From: Manis javanica
Lineage: Eukaryota > Chordata > Mammalia > Pholidota > Manidae
Reading direction: 5' to 3'
NCBI RefSeq assembly: GCF_040802235.1
Contig: NC_133158.1
Span: 157,430,401 to 157,494,400, forward strand
Length of the DNA stretch: 64,000 nt
The notes beneath the pieces were generated by a model. It saw only the letters and a list, made by a program, of their open reading frames with translations, was not told the DNA's origin and made no database searches. The translations under genes were made by a program, and so were the position numbers. Position 1 is the stretch's first letter, and each line of letters starts with the position of its first letter. This document shows positions 1 through 11,820 of the stretch, piece after piece.

Positions 1-849
1 AGGAATTCAATTGGTGGGTCCTTGGTGACTGGCTGATGCCAGACTATTATGTACCAAGAATCAAGGGGAGGAGAGAATAGCCATTTTCTTTCCACCTCTT
101 GTCCCAAATAGATGGGAGGCTCTTCAGTGGTAACACCTATTGATATGTAAATGAACTAGGGCTAGGTGAGAGATTCTGAAAATTCTGTCATTTACCCGAC
201 ATTATTTTAAATTTCTTACTGAGATACTGATTTATATGACATTGAATCTATCTATTAATATTGGGGAGAATTGATACTGTATCTTCTGTTCAATTACCAT
301 AATACATGCATCCTTGTATTTAGGTCTTCTTTCTGAGACTCAAAATGGAGTTCCCTATTTTGCAAAGGGCCAACTCCACTGCCTTCTTCACAATTTCCAG
401 TAATGGTTAGTTGTTTTCAGTACTTAGTCTCGCAAATATTCTATTAGCAGTACATTTAAGTATTTTGCGGGTTTTTTTATATAATTAAAAGTATGTTGAA
501 ATTAAATATTTGATTTTTGTTACTATATAGAACAATTGACCTTTGTATATTGATCCTTTACCCTTATTAATTCCAGATTTTTGTAAGTTTCTTCAGGTTT
601 TCTACAATTATATAATATGAAAATAAATAAATTTTACTTCTTTTACCATCTGTATGATTTTTATTTATATGTGTATATGCATGAATGTAGTATTTATTTA
701 TTGCCATTTTGTTCTACTTAGGAAATATAATTTGAGTAGAAGTGGGAAAGAAGTGGGAGTAGAAGTGGGAAAGAATAGCCTTGTTTTTTGTCCTGCTTAT
801 GGAGAAAAGGATTCAATCTTTATCATTAACTTATCTGTAAAGTTTTTTT
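1..849. other. AT-rich non-coding DNA, probably intron of the scramblase gene
   Basis: No exon, RNA gene or recognisable repeat was found here. The only local structure is a short imperfect direct repeat around 735-775 based on AGTAGAAGTGGGAAAGAA. It lies upstream of the first visible scramblase exon, so it is most likely intronic; that rests on position only. Confidence 0.4.
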
Positions 850-1680
850 AAGATACATTTGACAGATTGAAGAAGATACCATTTATTTCTAGTTTATATT
901 ATAAAATAAGTTTTGCATTTTGTCCAATATTTTTCCATATCTATTCACTTGATTATATGATTTTTCTTTTAATTTATAAACATGGGAATTATATCAATTG
1001 ATTTTTTAAATGTTAATCCAACCTTGTATTCTTGAGGTATATCTTACTTGGACATATTTGTTATTCTTCTTATATATTGCTGGATTCTCTCTGCTAAGAT
1101 TTTATGCCTATGTTTATAATATATAGGTCTGCAGTATTTTTTAAATATTTGCATGCTTTGGTATTGGTATTATAATGTTGGCTCTATAAATAGAATTGAG
1201 AAGTGTTCTTTATTGTCTTCTGAAGAGTTTTTGTAGGATTGGAATTATATCTTACTTAAATATTTGACTGTATTCAACAGTGAAGCCATTTCAGCCCAGA
1301 GTATTAGGATTCTACATTCAAAATCAAAACTTCTTTAATAGATACAGGAAAGTTTGGGTTTTCTTTTTCTTCCTGAGTTACAAATTTTTGTAGTTTGTCT
1401 TTCAAAGAATAAGTTGAGGTTGTTGAATTAACTGGCATAAAGTTGTTAATATTTTTATTGTCTTTTTAAGTTTGCATATTATCTAGTAATATCCCCTGTT
1501 CATTTCTGACATGAGTGTTTGTTTTCTTTCTTTTTTCATGTTTAGGTAAAGAATTTTATTCATCTTTTCAAAGACTCACTTTTCAATTTCATTTGTTTTC
1601 TCTATATTTTTTGTCTATTTTCTATTTCACTGATTTTTTTCCTCTAATCCTTATTATTTCTTTTCTCCTACAGTTTTTCC
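850..1680 (-). mobile_element. Old L1 ORF2 fragment, antisense
   Basis: Read on the minus strand, this stretch follows the order of the L1 reverse-transcriptase region. The plus strand shows the familiar antisense phrases: 'ccttgtattcttgag' near 1023, 'ttggctctataaatagaa' near 1178, 'gaagagtttttgtagg' near 1222 and 'cagtgaagccatttcagc' near 1280. It has many indels and stops and no usable reading frame, so it is an ancient (L1M-age) copy inside the probable scramblase intron. Confidence 0.6.
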
Positions 1681-2460
1681 TAGCTACTTAAAAACGCATA
1701 AAGCAATGACTGGGGCCAGCCCTCAAGGAATTCAACCAGTGCCATTCCCTTTTTCCAAATGCAGACTAACATCCAGTTTTTGCCTTCATAATAATTTTTG
1801 GAGATTATCCTAGGATGGTGGAGCTTAGGGATTTCTCTGCAAATGTTAGGAATACGGCTTCTTAGTTCTTTTAGAGATTTACTTTTCCTGAACACCTCTT
1901 CCACCTTCATCTGAGCTTCTTTTTTAATCCCAAGGTCTGCCTGTCTTGTTTAGCCTTGATTCTACTACCAGCAATTTCTTGTCATTGTGATGCTTTGTCA
2001 TGAAAGGAGTCTTGGACGGATGATTTTTTTAAGGGTTCTGAAGCCTAGACAACTTCAGCACCATTCAATCTTCCCACAGCCTTTTTGTACTGCCAACAAA
2101 TTGGGGGCTGTATGGTTCCATCTTATTTTCAGCTGTGTTTCTCGGTCTGGTCCTTTGAGCTAGCTTTTACTCTGAGAAGGATCCCTTTCCTTTTGGTGAT
2201 GGATATTGTTAGTGATGTCTGGATTCCCTGGATCGCAGGAATATCTTGTTGCTGTCACTTGTCTCACTCAATCTGATTGTGTTTTGAGATGTGGGGCTAT
2301 AACTTCTCCATCTACCTTTGATAAAGAATTTGTCAGTGGTTTGGTTTTGTTTAGCTATCATACCTGTTTTGTGCTTTCTATGAGGGTTTTGAGAAGTTTC
2401 ACAAACTACATTATCATTGCCACCATGTTGATATAGTATTCTTCATTTAGTTTTGAGTAA
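1681..2460. other. Unassigned intronic sequence with a 76-codon minus-strand ORF
   Basis: The minus strand of 1680-1910 is open for 76 codons and reads KVEEVFRKSKSLKEL near its start, a lysine- and glutamate-rich composition that could be a remnant of a processed gene copy. The frame is not open upstream and I cannot name a parent. No splice sites or poly(A) tail support it. Treated as non-coding. Confidence 0.25.
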
Positions 2461-2477
2461 GTAATACTGATATATGG

Positions 2478-2565
2478 GAAAAAAAAAAAAAAAAAGAAAG
2501 AGAAAGGCAAGAGAGAAGGAAGGAAGGAAGGGAGGGAGGGAAAGAGGGAGGGAGGGAGAAAAGGG
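2478..2565 (+). repeat. Poly(A) and GGAA/GGGA purine-rich simple repeat
   Basis: A run of about 18 A is followed by GAAA, GGAA and GGGA units, purine on the plus strand throughout. The A-run may be the tail of an old retroposon whose body is no longer recognisable. Confidence 0.85.
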
Positions 2566-2589
2566 CTAGTTAACCCAAGTGTATTCAGG

Positions 2590-2890
2590 AAAAACAATGT
2601 CTGTCAAACTCTTGTTTCCCTGGCCTCCTTTATTCCTCTCCAGAGGCAACTACTATTATGAGTTTAGGATTCTTCCAGAAATCTTTTATGAATACTTGTG
2701 TAATATATACATATTTATGTTATATATGTGTGTTTTTAACACACTTGGCAAATATTCTTCTATAATTTTTAACACATAATTTAATTTGAACATTATATCA
2801 GTATGTATAGAACTTCTTCATTCTTATAAATGGCTGATAATAACCCATTGTATGGATGGTATGTTAAAATTTATTTGGCCAGTCTCTACT
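2590..2890 (-). mobile_element. Old L1 3'-end fragment, antisense
   Basis: The plus strand resembles the reverse complement of older L1 3' ends: 'agaggcaactactattat' near 2641, 'aatggctgataataaccc' near 2829, 'ccattgtatggatgg' near 2846 and 'atttggccagtctctact' near 2873. It is strongly diverged. Together with 850-1680 it may be parts of one broken minus-strand L1. Confidence 0.55.
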
Positions 2891-3329
2891 GAGTCTGATG
2901 AACTAGGTTTTAAATCACAACAGGCATAAAGAATTTAAACGAATTCCTATTTGAATTGAAAGACATACAGAAGTCCTTGGCATATTGGGTAATAAACAGT
3001 TTCTGGTGTGACTGGAGTTTAAAGCATTTCTCATAAGCATTTAAAGAACATTGTTATCTCTCTTGTGCAAATGGAAAACGAATTTCAGAGAGTTTAGTGA
3101 CATACCCACATTCCTTGTAAGTAGCGAGGTGCAGCATCAGGTCTCAGTTCACAGTTTTCAAGATCTAAATCTTGTTTTTTTGCACTTTCATGTGCATTCT
3201 CACATAGAGGGCATACCTTAGACACAAACAGTTCTGTTCGCATATACAAAAAGCTAAGTTCAAAGGTAACACACAGCAAAATCAGACATATCTCATTTGG
3301 CCAGCTTTATATTTTTCAATCTTTTGCAG

Positions 3330-3491
3330 CTAAAAGTTGAGGCTCCACCTGGTGAAACAATAGGATATGTTCATCAGTACTTTCACCCATTTGTGTCAAT
3401 GTTTAAAATAAAAAGTGAGAATAAGGAAGATGTAATGAAAATCAGAGGGCCATGTGTGGTTTCCAGCTGTCTCAAGGATCTAAATTTTAAT
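3330..3491 (+). CDS. PLSCR2: Phospholipid scramblase, internal exon (first visible)
   Basis: Scramblases are calcium-activated membrane proteins that move phospholipids between the two leaflets of the bilayer. This 162-nt exon is open for exactly 54 codons in phase 0. It begins LKVEAPPGETIGYVHQ and contains KEDVMKIRGPCVVSSC, both diagnostic of the scramblase barrel domain. It is bounded by an acceptor (cttttgcag, AG at 3328-3329) and a donor (GTGAGT from 3492). The preceding exon, which would carry the cysteine-rich palmitoylation cluster, was not found and probably lies before the window. The family is certain. Assignment to PLSCR2 rests on the Q-[TY]-F-H-P pattern and the DYM tail in the last exon, recalled rather than searched, and could be another paralogue. 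A typical Cys-rich CSCC stretch is reduced here to SSC. Confidence 0.85.
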
Positions 3492-5214
3492 GTGAGTAAT
3501 TCATTATGTTTTAAGATTATAATGTTCAAATTAATTATTTTATTATTTTGTAATACATATAATTAATAAATGTGATTAAAGGAAAATATAAACATGTTAC
3601 CATGATGTTACTATAACTGATTTCTCTATTTTTAAATTGAATTTCTAATTCAGAATTTCCTTGCTTAATTAAACCCTTCATGTCTATGAAGCATATATGA
3701 CTTCTTTTTAAGCTATATTTTAAGTATGTAGTTACCAGACAACAATTTTGGTATTTAATATTTCAAGGAATACTGAAAGAAAAAAGGTAACTGATCTGCA
3801 ATGGACAATAACATAATCCAATGTTAATTATAGATTACATATTAATGCTAATTTCTGTAAAAAAAACTGGTATGATACAATCTTATTAAATTTTTATGTG
3901 CTTACTGATTTATTTCTCAGATTATGGCCAACATTCAGATAATAATTTGGGAAGTTAACTATTAAATATATTAAGTATAGTTAGTAAACTAAGAAAATCC
4001 ACTACACTTAGTTAAATGTGAAGATTCTTAAGCAACAGAAAATATTGTTTTTTTCGATTTGAAAAAAGTACTGCTCCTCAGTCTTTTATCAAGGATGTTT
4101 ATTTATTTTTTTAATATCTGAAATGCTTAGTCATAAATTTGGACACAGGCTGAGTAAAATGCTACCTGCCGTTTTTTCCTTCTCTAGAATTATGTCAATT
4201 CAGTTTAGTGATACTGATTCTGATTGGCACCTGCACGCACTAAGTAAAACATATGTAGGCAAATTAATCATAGCACTAATATGTTTAGTTTGGAATATTT
4301 TAACAAAATGAACACGCAGGACTCTTCTCTATTTCAAGTTGGAAACCAATGAAACAGAACTATCTATGCATAAAACTCTGGGAGCCAAAGCTACCTTGGC
4401 TCATTTTATAATGACATCAATAGACAAAATGCTTTTTGTGCATTGTTTCACATCTCACATTATGACACAGTAAATCCTACTTTATTATAATGTGTTCAGA
4501 ACTTTTTCCGAGGTGTATAAAATACTTCCTATTTCCTCTAAGCTTGATGCAAAGCCGTTTTGAAGCTGACACTTCTGGGCAAGCTCCAAGAGTGAGGAGC
4601 AGGAAAGGGAGGCCATCGTTCTGGGAGACGGTCAGCCTGTGCGCAGATGCAGGCCGCCCTTTTAACACTTTCAGCTTGTTACAGGGCCAGGATAGGGTAA
4701 GGCAAATAGGGCATTTATTTCAGATACAATATTAAGGGGGTTCCAAAAAACTTAGTAATTAAGATAAATGATATTTGAATATCACATTTAAAAAAATCAA
4801 AATCAATGCCAAATCTTCAGTATAAATAAATACCAAAAATTTAAGTTAAGAAACAAACTGACTACGCACTTGCATGACTTGTCTACTGTCTTACCATAAT
4901 CCTGTTCTTGGCTGGATGGGGGCATAGGGTGGATGGAAAGGTATTTTTTGGAAAGATGTCCTTCGCATGTCTTGATTTTAAAGGAAAGGAACCAAATGGG
5001 AGGGAAAGTGTGGAGAAACAGGAGAGGTGAATATTTGATGAACCCTGAGTCTTGCATGGCATGGGACCTAAGGCTAGTAGGGAACTAGCCTTAAACAGGC
5101 AGAGAGCTAGTACATTTATCCTAAGAGGCGGGAAGTAGGGAGTGTTGATACAGACACAATAACCTTCTGGGGTTGGTGTCTGTGAGTTCGTGAGTTCCTG
5201 ACCAGTAGCTTCTA
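3492..5214. other. Scramblase intron, first part
   Basis: AT-rich sequence with no exon-like open stretch flanked by splice signals. Short open frames at 4490-4735 and 4803-5057 lack any recognisable domain and are probably chance. No young repeat is visible. Confidence 0.5.
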
Positions 5215-5395
5215 CTATAGTGTTTTGGTGAACCAGTGTATCTGCTCTCTCCATCTTTTTCCTCTGCCTCTCTGCATTTGTATCCTAATGATAGGCTAGA
5301 CTTTTCTGCTTTTGAGTTCACATGGCAGGAAATGGTCCCTGAACCAATTGACTGAGGAGAGAGGCGTTGGTCATCTTGTCTGTAAGACATTTTGC
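5215..5395 (-). repeat. Unidentified repeat, inverted partner of 27975-28155
   Basis: The reverse complement of this stretch matches 27975-28155 at roughly 90% or better over about 180 bp. The shared core includes GGTTCAGGGACCATTTCC and GATGGAGAGAGCAGATAC. Both copies stay open in one frame over the central part. I could not assign it to a family. It lies in the scramblase intron on the strand opposite to the gene. Confidence 0.7.
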
Positions 5396-5489
5396 TGACA
5401 ATGAGGGGGAATGGTGTGTTCAGAGTTCTGTAACACCTGAGAAGCTGTGACATAGTTACATAAAACTCTTCCATATTTCTTTCCCCAAG

Positions 5490-5840
5490 TTCAACACTAC
5501 TTACAAGGCTATGTATGACCTAGCTCTGAATATCTCTCTTTCTCCCTCATTTTTCGCCACTAGCTCCCTCACTCACCTTGCTCCAGCTATGCTCCCTCCC
5601 AACTTGGGACCTTTTCACATATTGCTGACTCTTTCTAGAGTGTTCTCACTCTCCCTATTCCTCTGGTTACTAATTTCTACCAATCTTCCATATCTCAGCT
5701 TAAATGCCTAAGAGGTTTTCTCTAAAACCATCTCCCCAGTTCTTTTAGTCACCCTGTTTACTCCATCCTATCACCCTACCTCTTCCTATATGGCATTCAT
5801 TCATTACAAGACAAGTTGTAGGATTTATCACAGATTTGTT
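5490..5840 (+). mobile_element. LINE-2 3'-region fragment
   Basis: The order of phrases follows the L2 3' part: 'ctcactcaccttgctccag' near 5569, 'gggaccttttcacat' near 5605, 'tctcagcttaaatgcc' near 5694, a run corresponding to 'cctcagagaggccttccc' near 5709, and 'ggatttatcaca' near 5821. Identity is low, as expected for this ancient family. Confidence 0.6.
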
Positions 5841-6039
5841 TTATATTTACATAAGTATCTTTTATAAATTAAGAAATAAATATTACTTGGTATGAGAAGT
5901 GATGCTCTAGAGATTCTAGATAAGAAGGGAGAAAATGGAATGAGGAAAAGGTAGAGGCATCCAGGAAGCTAAGATTTCTTATGAAAGAGTTAACTGTGTA
6001 AAACAGCTGTAAAACGAGTGTCTTCATTTTATAATTAAG

Positions 6040-6230
6040 TTGATGCTTGGATCAAATTTAAGCAAATTATATACTAAGCATATATAATTCATACATAGTA
6101 TATGTTATATATAAAATATCATAATTCATCACATATAATTCATTTATATAAAGCATATATATAACTTATGTATTATATACAAAATATCATGTATATATAA
6201 AATCAGTTGTACACAATCAACTTAAACAAC
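6040..6230. repeat. AT-rich imperfect tandem repeat
   Basis: Units built from ATATAATTCA, AGCATATATA and TATACAAAATATCAT recur about every 60 bp. It is a low-complexity region in the intron about 200 bp before the next scramblase exon. Confidence 0.6.
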
Positions 6231-6415
6231 TTCTTTTAGATAGGAATTATGTGTAGGTGTTTTCCAGGCTATTATGTGTCTATATTGCATGTTCTTTTCA
6301 TTGCAGGATACAATTAATATGATTATAACTTACATGGTACTATTTAATTGTAAAATTGATGTAGGAACAGTTAGTATTTTTCAGAGACTTTATCTAAGAT
6401 TTTTATTTATTTTAG

Positions 6416-6577
6416 TTATTGTCTCTGGATGAAGAAATGGTTATTGGTAAAATTTCAAAACAATTGCCTGGATTCATGAGGGAACTAGTTATCAATGCTG
6501 ATAAATTTGGGATCCAGTTTCCATTTGATCTGGATGTTAAAATAAAAGCACTCATGCTTGGAGCAGGTTTCCTCATT
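6416..6577 (+). CDS. PLSCR2: Phospholipid scramblase, penultimate exon with calcium-binding loop
   Basis: This exon is again exactly 162 nt and phase 0, with acceptor tttattttag (AG 6414-6415) and donor GTAAGT from 6578. It contains SLDEEMVIGKISKQ, then the EF-hand-like segment and the start of the C-terminal membrane helix (DVKIKALMLGAGFLI). In scramblases the 12-residue loop usually begins and ends with Asp. Here it reads NADKFGIQFPFD, so the first ligand is Asn and the fourth position is Lys, while the last Asp is kept. All 54 codons are open. The loop change could weaken calcium dependence; that is inference. It joins in phase to the exons at 3330 and 11671. Confidence 0.87.
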
Positions 6578-7299
6578 GTAAGTCTATTTTAATTCTATTT
6601 AGCTGAAAATTACATTTTCTAAGATTATCATTGCACCTTTGCTAATATTTCTCCTCAAATCATCTATATCAACTGAAAATTGCACCTTTTTGGTCTTGTC
6701 CTCAGTCTCCAAATTATATCCTGGATTCAGTGTTCACTGTAAAGGAAGTAAAAATTAAGTACCCTGGAAATATGATCATTGAACTTGAAATCCTTAGTCT
6801 TGAAAAGCAAGACTAAGTCACTGAAAATAGGAATAAAATGGCTAGTTTATTATATCTACTGTTATTTCGCACAATTTACAATTTTGTAAAAATAAATACC
6901 TTTTTAAAGATTTCATTTAAAAAGTAATGTATTGTTAATTTGGAAACTATAGATATGAAGAAATTTTGAAAAGGAAAATATCAGTATTGATTATTATTGG
7001 TTCTTAGGGGGCAAAATGAACATAAGTGACTACCTTCATTCTCCAAATATTATGAAATCACAGAAAATGGCAAGAGAGATATGTAGGTCTGGGTCATATA
7101 CAGCCTTGTAAGTAGTATTAAGTAATTTGGAGAGAGAGAAAAATAAATAGGTTAAATAGTAGATTAGACATAGCTGAGGAAAAAAATTAGTGAACTAAGG
7201 GATATAGTTGAGTAAACTATTCATAATGCAGTTCCGAGAGACAAGGAAGTATTAAAGTCAAGAGTTCCAGATAAGGTAGGAGAGAGAATAGATGACTGC
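6578..7299. other. Scramblase last intron, unassigned part
   Basis: AT-rich sequence with no recognised element. A duplicated exon was looked for here because the phrase 'aactgaaaattgcacc' near 6671 resembles the sequence after the preceding exon, but no coding frame is present. Confidence 0.4.
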
Positions 7300-9110
7300 T
7301 AAAAAATTTCCAAAACCAAAAAACATGAATCCAGTGATTCAGAAAAGACCATACAGCCTAAGTAATATAATTAAAAATTAACATCTCTACAAATCAAAAT
7401 GGAGCAAATCAAGAAAAATAGGTAACCAGAAAGAAAAGAGATCGCCCACACAGAATTCGAGTGACAACTAACTGATTTCTTAACAGAAACAGTGAAAGCC
7501 AGAATACAGTAGAATATCTTCAAAATACTGATTTAAAAAAACAACTCTCAAATTTCATTTTCTTTAAGATGAAAGTCTCAAGGATGACAGTAAAGTAAAT
7601 AAATGTATTAAAAAACTCAGAGTTTGACAACACACAAATCATTTCTGAAGGAGATAGTTTAAGAAGAAGGAACTGAAAAGGATCATCTGAGGTTCAACAA
7701 TATTTATAAGCAAATAAAAGCTAAACATATTTATGAATGCAAACATGTTTTAAGAAATAATAGCAAACATCTAATCGTTTGAATTGAGAAAGAAGCAAAC
7801 TAAAATAGTCAACAAAAGTATTAAAGTTGTTAGAAAGTAATTAAAATTAAAATAGTTTATCATCTTTGTACTGTTCAGGAGATGAATTAAGTTTAAATGT
7901 GTGTGTTAAAATTTCATGGCTAACCACTGAAACAACAAAAAGATTGTATAAATTTCAAACTTGCAAAGACAAAAAATGGGAATAAAATACAAACAAAGAA
8001 AAAACAAACACCCATTTTGGGGAAAAAACAGATAAAGTGGGGCAAACAGAAATAGAGAATCAAAATGGTTAGAAAAATATATATATTTTCTATATAGGTA
8101 TCAAAATGAATTTCTATAGTAATATGTCATTTAAATATATTTTATGCAACTTTTACAATAACCACAATACATGTAAATAGGCAAAACTTGAAAGTTAAAA
8201 GAAAAACATTGTTAAATTGTTTTGTTTCACTATCCAGAGACAAATCTAAAATAATGACAAAAAATTTGAAAGATGTATAACAGAAAAATGCTAAGCTAAT
8301 AAACACACGAAAGCTAGTAAAACTAAATTAATATCAGAAAATAATTAGACTTTAAGACAAAAAACACTAAGGGCAAAGATCAGAAAGGATAACTACATGA
8401 TGATAAAATTCTACTAAAAAGAAGACATAGTAATTCTAGACCAGTGTGCATCTAATATCAACCTTAACATGTAGAGAAATATGTTATTACAGTTAGAGTG
8501 ACAAACTCAACTTCATAGTGGGAAATTTATGCACATCTGCCAATTTTTACTTGGTGTAGGAGACAGAACCTTAGTAAAGTTACTTAAAATTTGAACAACA
8601 AAATTAACAAGATTGATTTAATGGGCATATGTAAAATTTCATATTAAACAAGCAGATGATATATATTGTTCTCAAACATTTTTACAAAAGTTATTTCAGA
8701 GTAGGCCAAAAAGCATTTGGACCTTGGTGTCTGAGCATATAACATTAAATTATAAATTCATAAAGATACTTATTTTTTAAATATTTTACATATGGAAATG
8801 TGTAAATAACTCAGGGATAGAAATAACGCATAACTCAAAAATTTTAATGTCAACTTACATAACTAAAAAAAATGACCTGTCAAAACTTTTGAGATGCAAC
8901 TAAAGATGTTCAAGAGAAATGTATAGCATAAATACTCATTGAGGAAAAGAAGTAAGTGGAAAATAATGAGATAGGTATCCATCTCTAAAAAGTTAGTAAA
9001 AGGACAGAACAAACCCAAAGGAAGCACAAGGAAAGAGATGTTGAATTACTAACAAAAATAAACAAAAAGCAACCACATCTCATCTCTAGATAGAAAAGAA
9101 ATTTCAAAGC
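7300..9110 (+). mobile_element. Ancient L1/HAL1-type element, sense strand
   Basis: Phrases appear in L1 order. An ORF1 C-terminal region lies near 7480-7640 ('gtgaaagccagaatacag', 'tttaagatgaaagtctc'). A spacer follows near 7900-8080. ORF2 endonuclease-like phrases follow at 8340-8480 ('actttaagacaaaaaaca', 'gtgcatctaatatcaacc'), then 'aacaaacccaaaggaagc' near 9009. There are many frameshifts and stops and no usable ORF. It lies inside the last scramblase intron. Confidence 0.5.
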
Positions 9111-11670
9111 AAGTAGATCACAAAGTAACAGGCTGCCAAATTAGAATATCTTAAAGTTCTGTACCTCAAAACAAATTGTAACATTAAATATTCAAAAGCA
9201 AACAATAAATATATGCTTCCAATAAGACCAATGAATAATATCCTTATATTAATAACAATTTTATTTAAATAAGAAGAAAAATAGCAGATTTCTATGGAAA
9301 TGGGCAAAGAATATGAAAAAATCATACAAACATTTAAGAGGGAGAACAAATAACCAATAACTCTAAGAAAACATTTTTCTTTTTTTTTAAAAAAGCATAT
9401 GAATAAAATAAAACAAGTGAAATATCCCTTTTCATTTATCACACAATAGAGGTTTTTCTTTTCTAATGATGAACTCTGCTGATGGAGGTTTAAGGTATGA
9501 TGAGCTACTGGTACAACTTTTGGGGAACAAATGGAAATGTCTATCAAAAATGTTAAGGTTCAGAGTTTGGATATGTTACAATTTTATCCACACACATCCA
9601 ATTGACTACTGTGCATCTACATGGGAACATTTAGGTTCCTTTAATTTAATACATCCAGGATAACTCAAAATCTTCGCTTGGAAATGCCACAAAGCCTGTG
9701 ATTCTTCATCTGGTGAGCACCATCCTAGCAGTTCAGCAGAGAAATTAGAAGACTACTTCATGAATCCACAGTCTTTCCCACACTTGTTGGTGTACATGAT
9801 TGTCGGTAATGTAAGCTGGAGGGACACTGTCATGGGGGATAGAATTTGGTGAAGAAGGCATATGTATCTAGGAGCAAATATACCAGTGAAAGCTTTGTCC
9901 CAGTGGAAGCCTGCAACCACTAATCTGACATGACAACAGCAATGGAAGGACTGTTTGACCCAAATGCGCTGGTAAAGAAGTTCCTGGAAGGCCCCCCTCT
10001 GGTTACATACCCATTTCCTAATCCGAAATTTTACAAGGGAAGAAGAAAACATATCCTTGTCAACTGAATGAAGAACGGTACCTGAGAACCAGATTTATAT
10101 TCTAACAGCTGATGAGTACAAAAAAGCCAACTTCCTCCCTGATATTTTATAACATTTTTAAACAGAGGGGCTACCTCCACCCCTTCACCGGCTCCTGGAA
10201 GGACCCCCAGTGTCACTGGATGTCCCCGTACCACTTGCCCCCACATGCACATCAGTACTTCTCCCTTCATTCACGAAGATATTTCTAACAGGGCTCTCAT
10301 ATGAACTGACTTGCTCTGAGTATTTGGTTGTAACAGAAAACGATCACAGGATAAGAGAAATTGGGAAGATTCCTTGTTTGAATATTAATCATCTTAAAAT
10401 CCTTGACACATATCATTAACAGAAATTTATCTTTTGCCAGATTTCTCTTTAGGTCCTATATGCTGCATACTCTATGGGCTTGTCTTTCTCCACTGTGGCT
10501 CATTACTCTCAGGCTGATAGCTCAGAACTCCAAATTTCTGTAACTGTTAAATGTACATAAATCTGTTTGTTAGCCTGTGCCGAGACTAGGGCCAACACAT
10601 AGCCTTGATAATCTAAATTCACTGGTGGATCGATCTAAGCATATTATTAATAGATATCTGCCAGAGTTACATTAAATATTCTACTACATTCTGAAACTGT
10701 AAGAGAATGCAATATATTTATTCCTGCCTTATGTACAGAGAAACATGACTAGAATGCCATATATCAACATATTATATAAATTGTGAGCAGTCTTCCTGCA
10801 TGTTGCATGTTTTCTGGTAATTCTAAATTAGGTGAGATTATTTTTGCAGTTGTTCTGTGTCACCTTCAATCTACATCATGCCTTGTTTCACTGAAAACTC
10901 AGCGATATGTATTCAAATCTTTGTGAGACTAAACAATGTTTCATTGTGTTAAAAAAAAAATTTAAGGTTCACATTCTTTCATATGTGTTAATTCCTTCCA
11001 AAAAAAATCAGCAGAGTTGCAAATAATTATATACTCCACTAATACTTTTGTATACTTATGTGACAAACTTTAGTACAATAAATAATGAAAAGTAAAAACA
11101 ACCTTTAAAACAAAATTTTTTTTAATTTTGTTAAAATTTAAAATATGAGATTTATTCAATACATTATGAGCTATTTCTGAAACAGAATGTTAAACTTAAA
11201 ATAAATATTCAATAAATGAACTTTAATAACATGAAAACTCAGGATATATTATGCAGTGATAAAAACTGGAGATAAGCATATTATAATACCAATTGCATGT
11301 ATCTGGAAGGAATCTGAATGAAAATGTTAATGGTAGATTTTGGAGGAATTCAAAATGTAAATTTTTCCTTCTCTATTGCTATGCTTTTCTATATGATGGA
11401 GTATATATGAATATGAATATATATGCATGAATATATAAAGAAGCAGAATTACTTGCTGTTCTCAAGGGGACTTTATATCCAAATTTACTATTTTGTTGTG
11501 TTTAAGAGTAGTCAATCATTCTTATTCCTTTAGAAGTTGTTTCCTAAGAGGTCTGACCCTTAGAATTCTGTTTTAACTCAAGACCCAGAAAGCACTGTCA
11601 TGTCTAAAGTCTATACCTGTTTCTACCATTAAAACAATTTAATTATACTTATTTTTCATTTTTACTCTAG
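9111..11670. other. Scramblase last intron, mostly unassigned
   Basis: No exon with splice signals was found. At about 9960-10330 the plus strand has slightly GC-richer DNA with short open stretches in more than one frame, which could be a decayed processed gene copy, but no parent was recognised. The remainder is AT-rich with no clear repeat. Confidence 0.35.
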
Positions 11671-11820
11671 GACTACATGTACTTTGAACTCTGGTCATAA
11701 GAATCAGCCTGAAAGAGTATGTCAGAGATTATTAACACATACTAAGTTTTGCCAGCCCTCAGGTAAACTGAACAACTTACACTGAGAACATGTAAATAAA
11801 GTTTTATTTCACAATAATTA
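11671..11820 (+). CDS. PLSCR2: Phospholipid scramblase, terminal exon and short 3' UTR
   Basis: After a polypyrimidine tract and acceptor (ttttactctag, AG 11669-11670) the exon reads DYMYFELWS and stops at TAA 11698-11700. Family members continue from the previous exon with D-[FY]-M-[FY]-F-E, so frame and position fit exactly. The tail after FE is only three residues. An AATAAA at 11795-11800 gives a 3' UTR of roughly 115 nt. The annotated end is the expected cleavage region, not a mapped site. The three exons together give an open, correctly spliced 3' half, so the gene is probably functional. The upstream half is outside the window. Confidence 0.82.
11795..11800 (+). terminator. Poly(A) signal of the scramblase gene
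   Basis: AATAAA lies about 95 nt after the stop codon. It is followed by a T-rich stretch (gttttatttc) that would serve as downstream element. Confidence 0.7.

Noticed and set aside
1680-1910. 76-codon minus-strand ORF as an extra exon or gene
   Set aside because: It lacks splice sites and an upstream frame, and lies between antisense L1 fragments; no family recognised.
9753-10419. Possible processed gene copy in the last scramblase intron
   Set aside because: Several short open stretches in different frames looked protein-like, but no parent gene, poly(A) tail or continuous frame could be identified.
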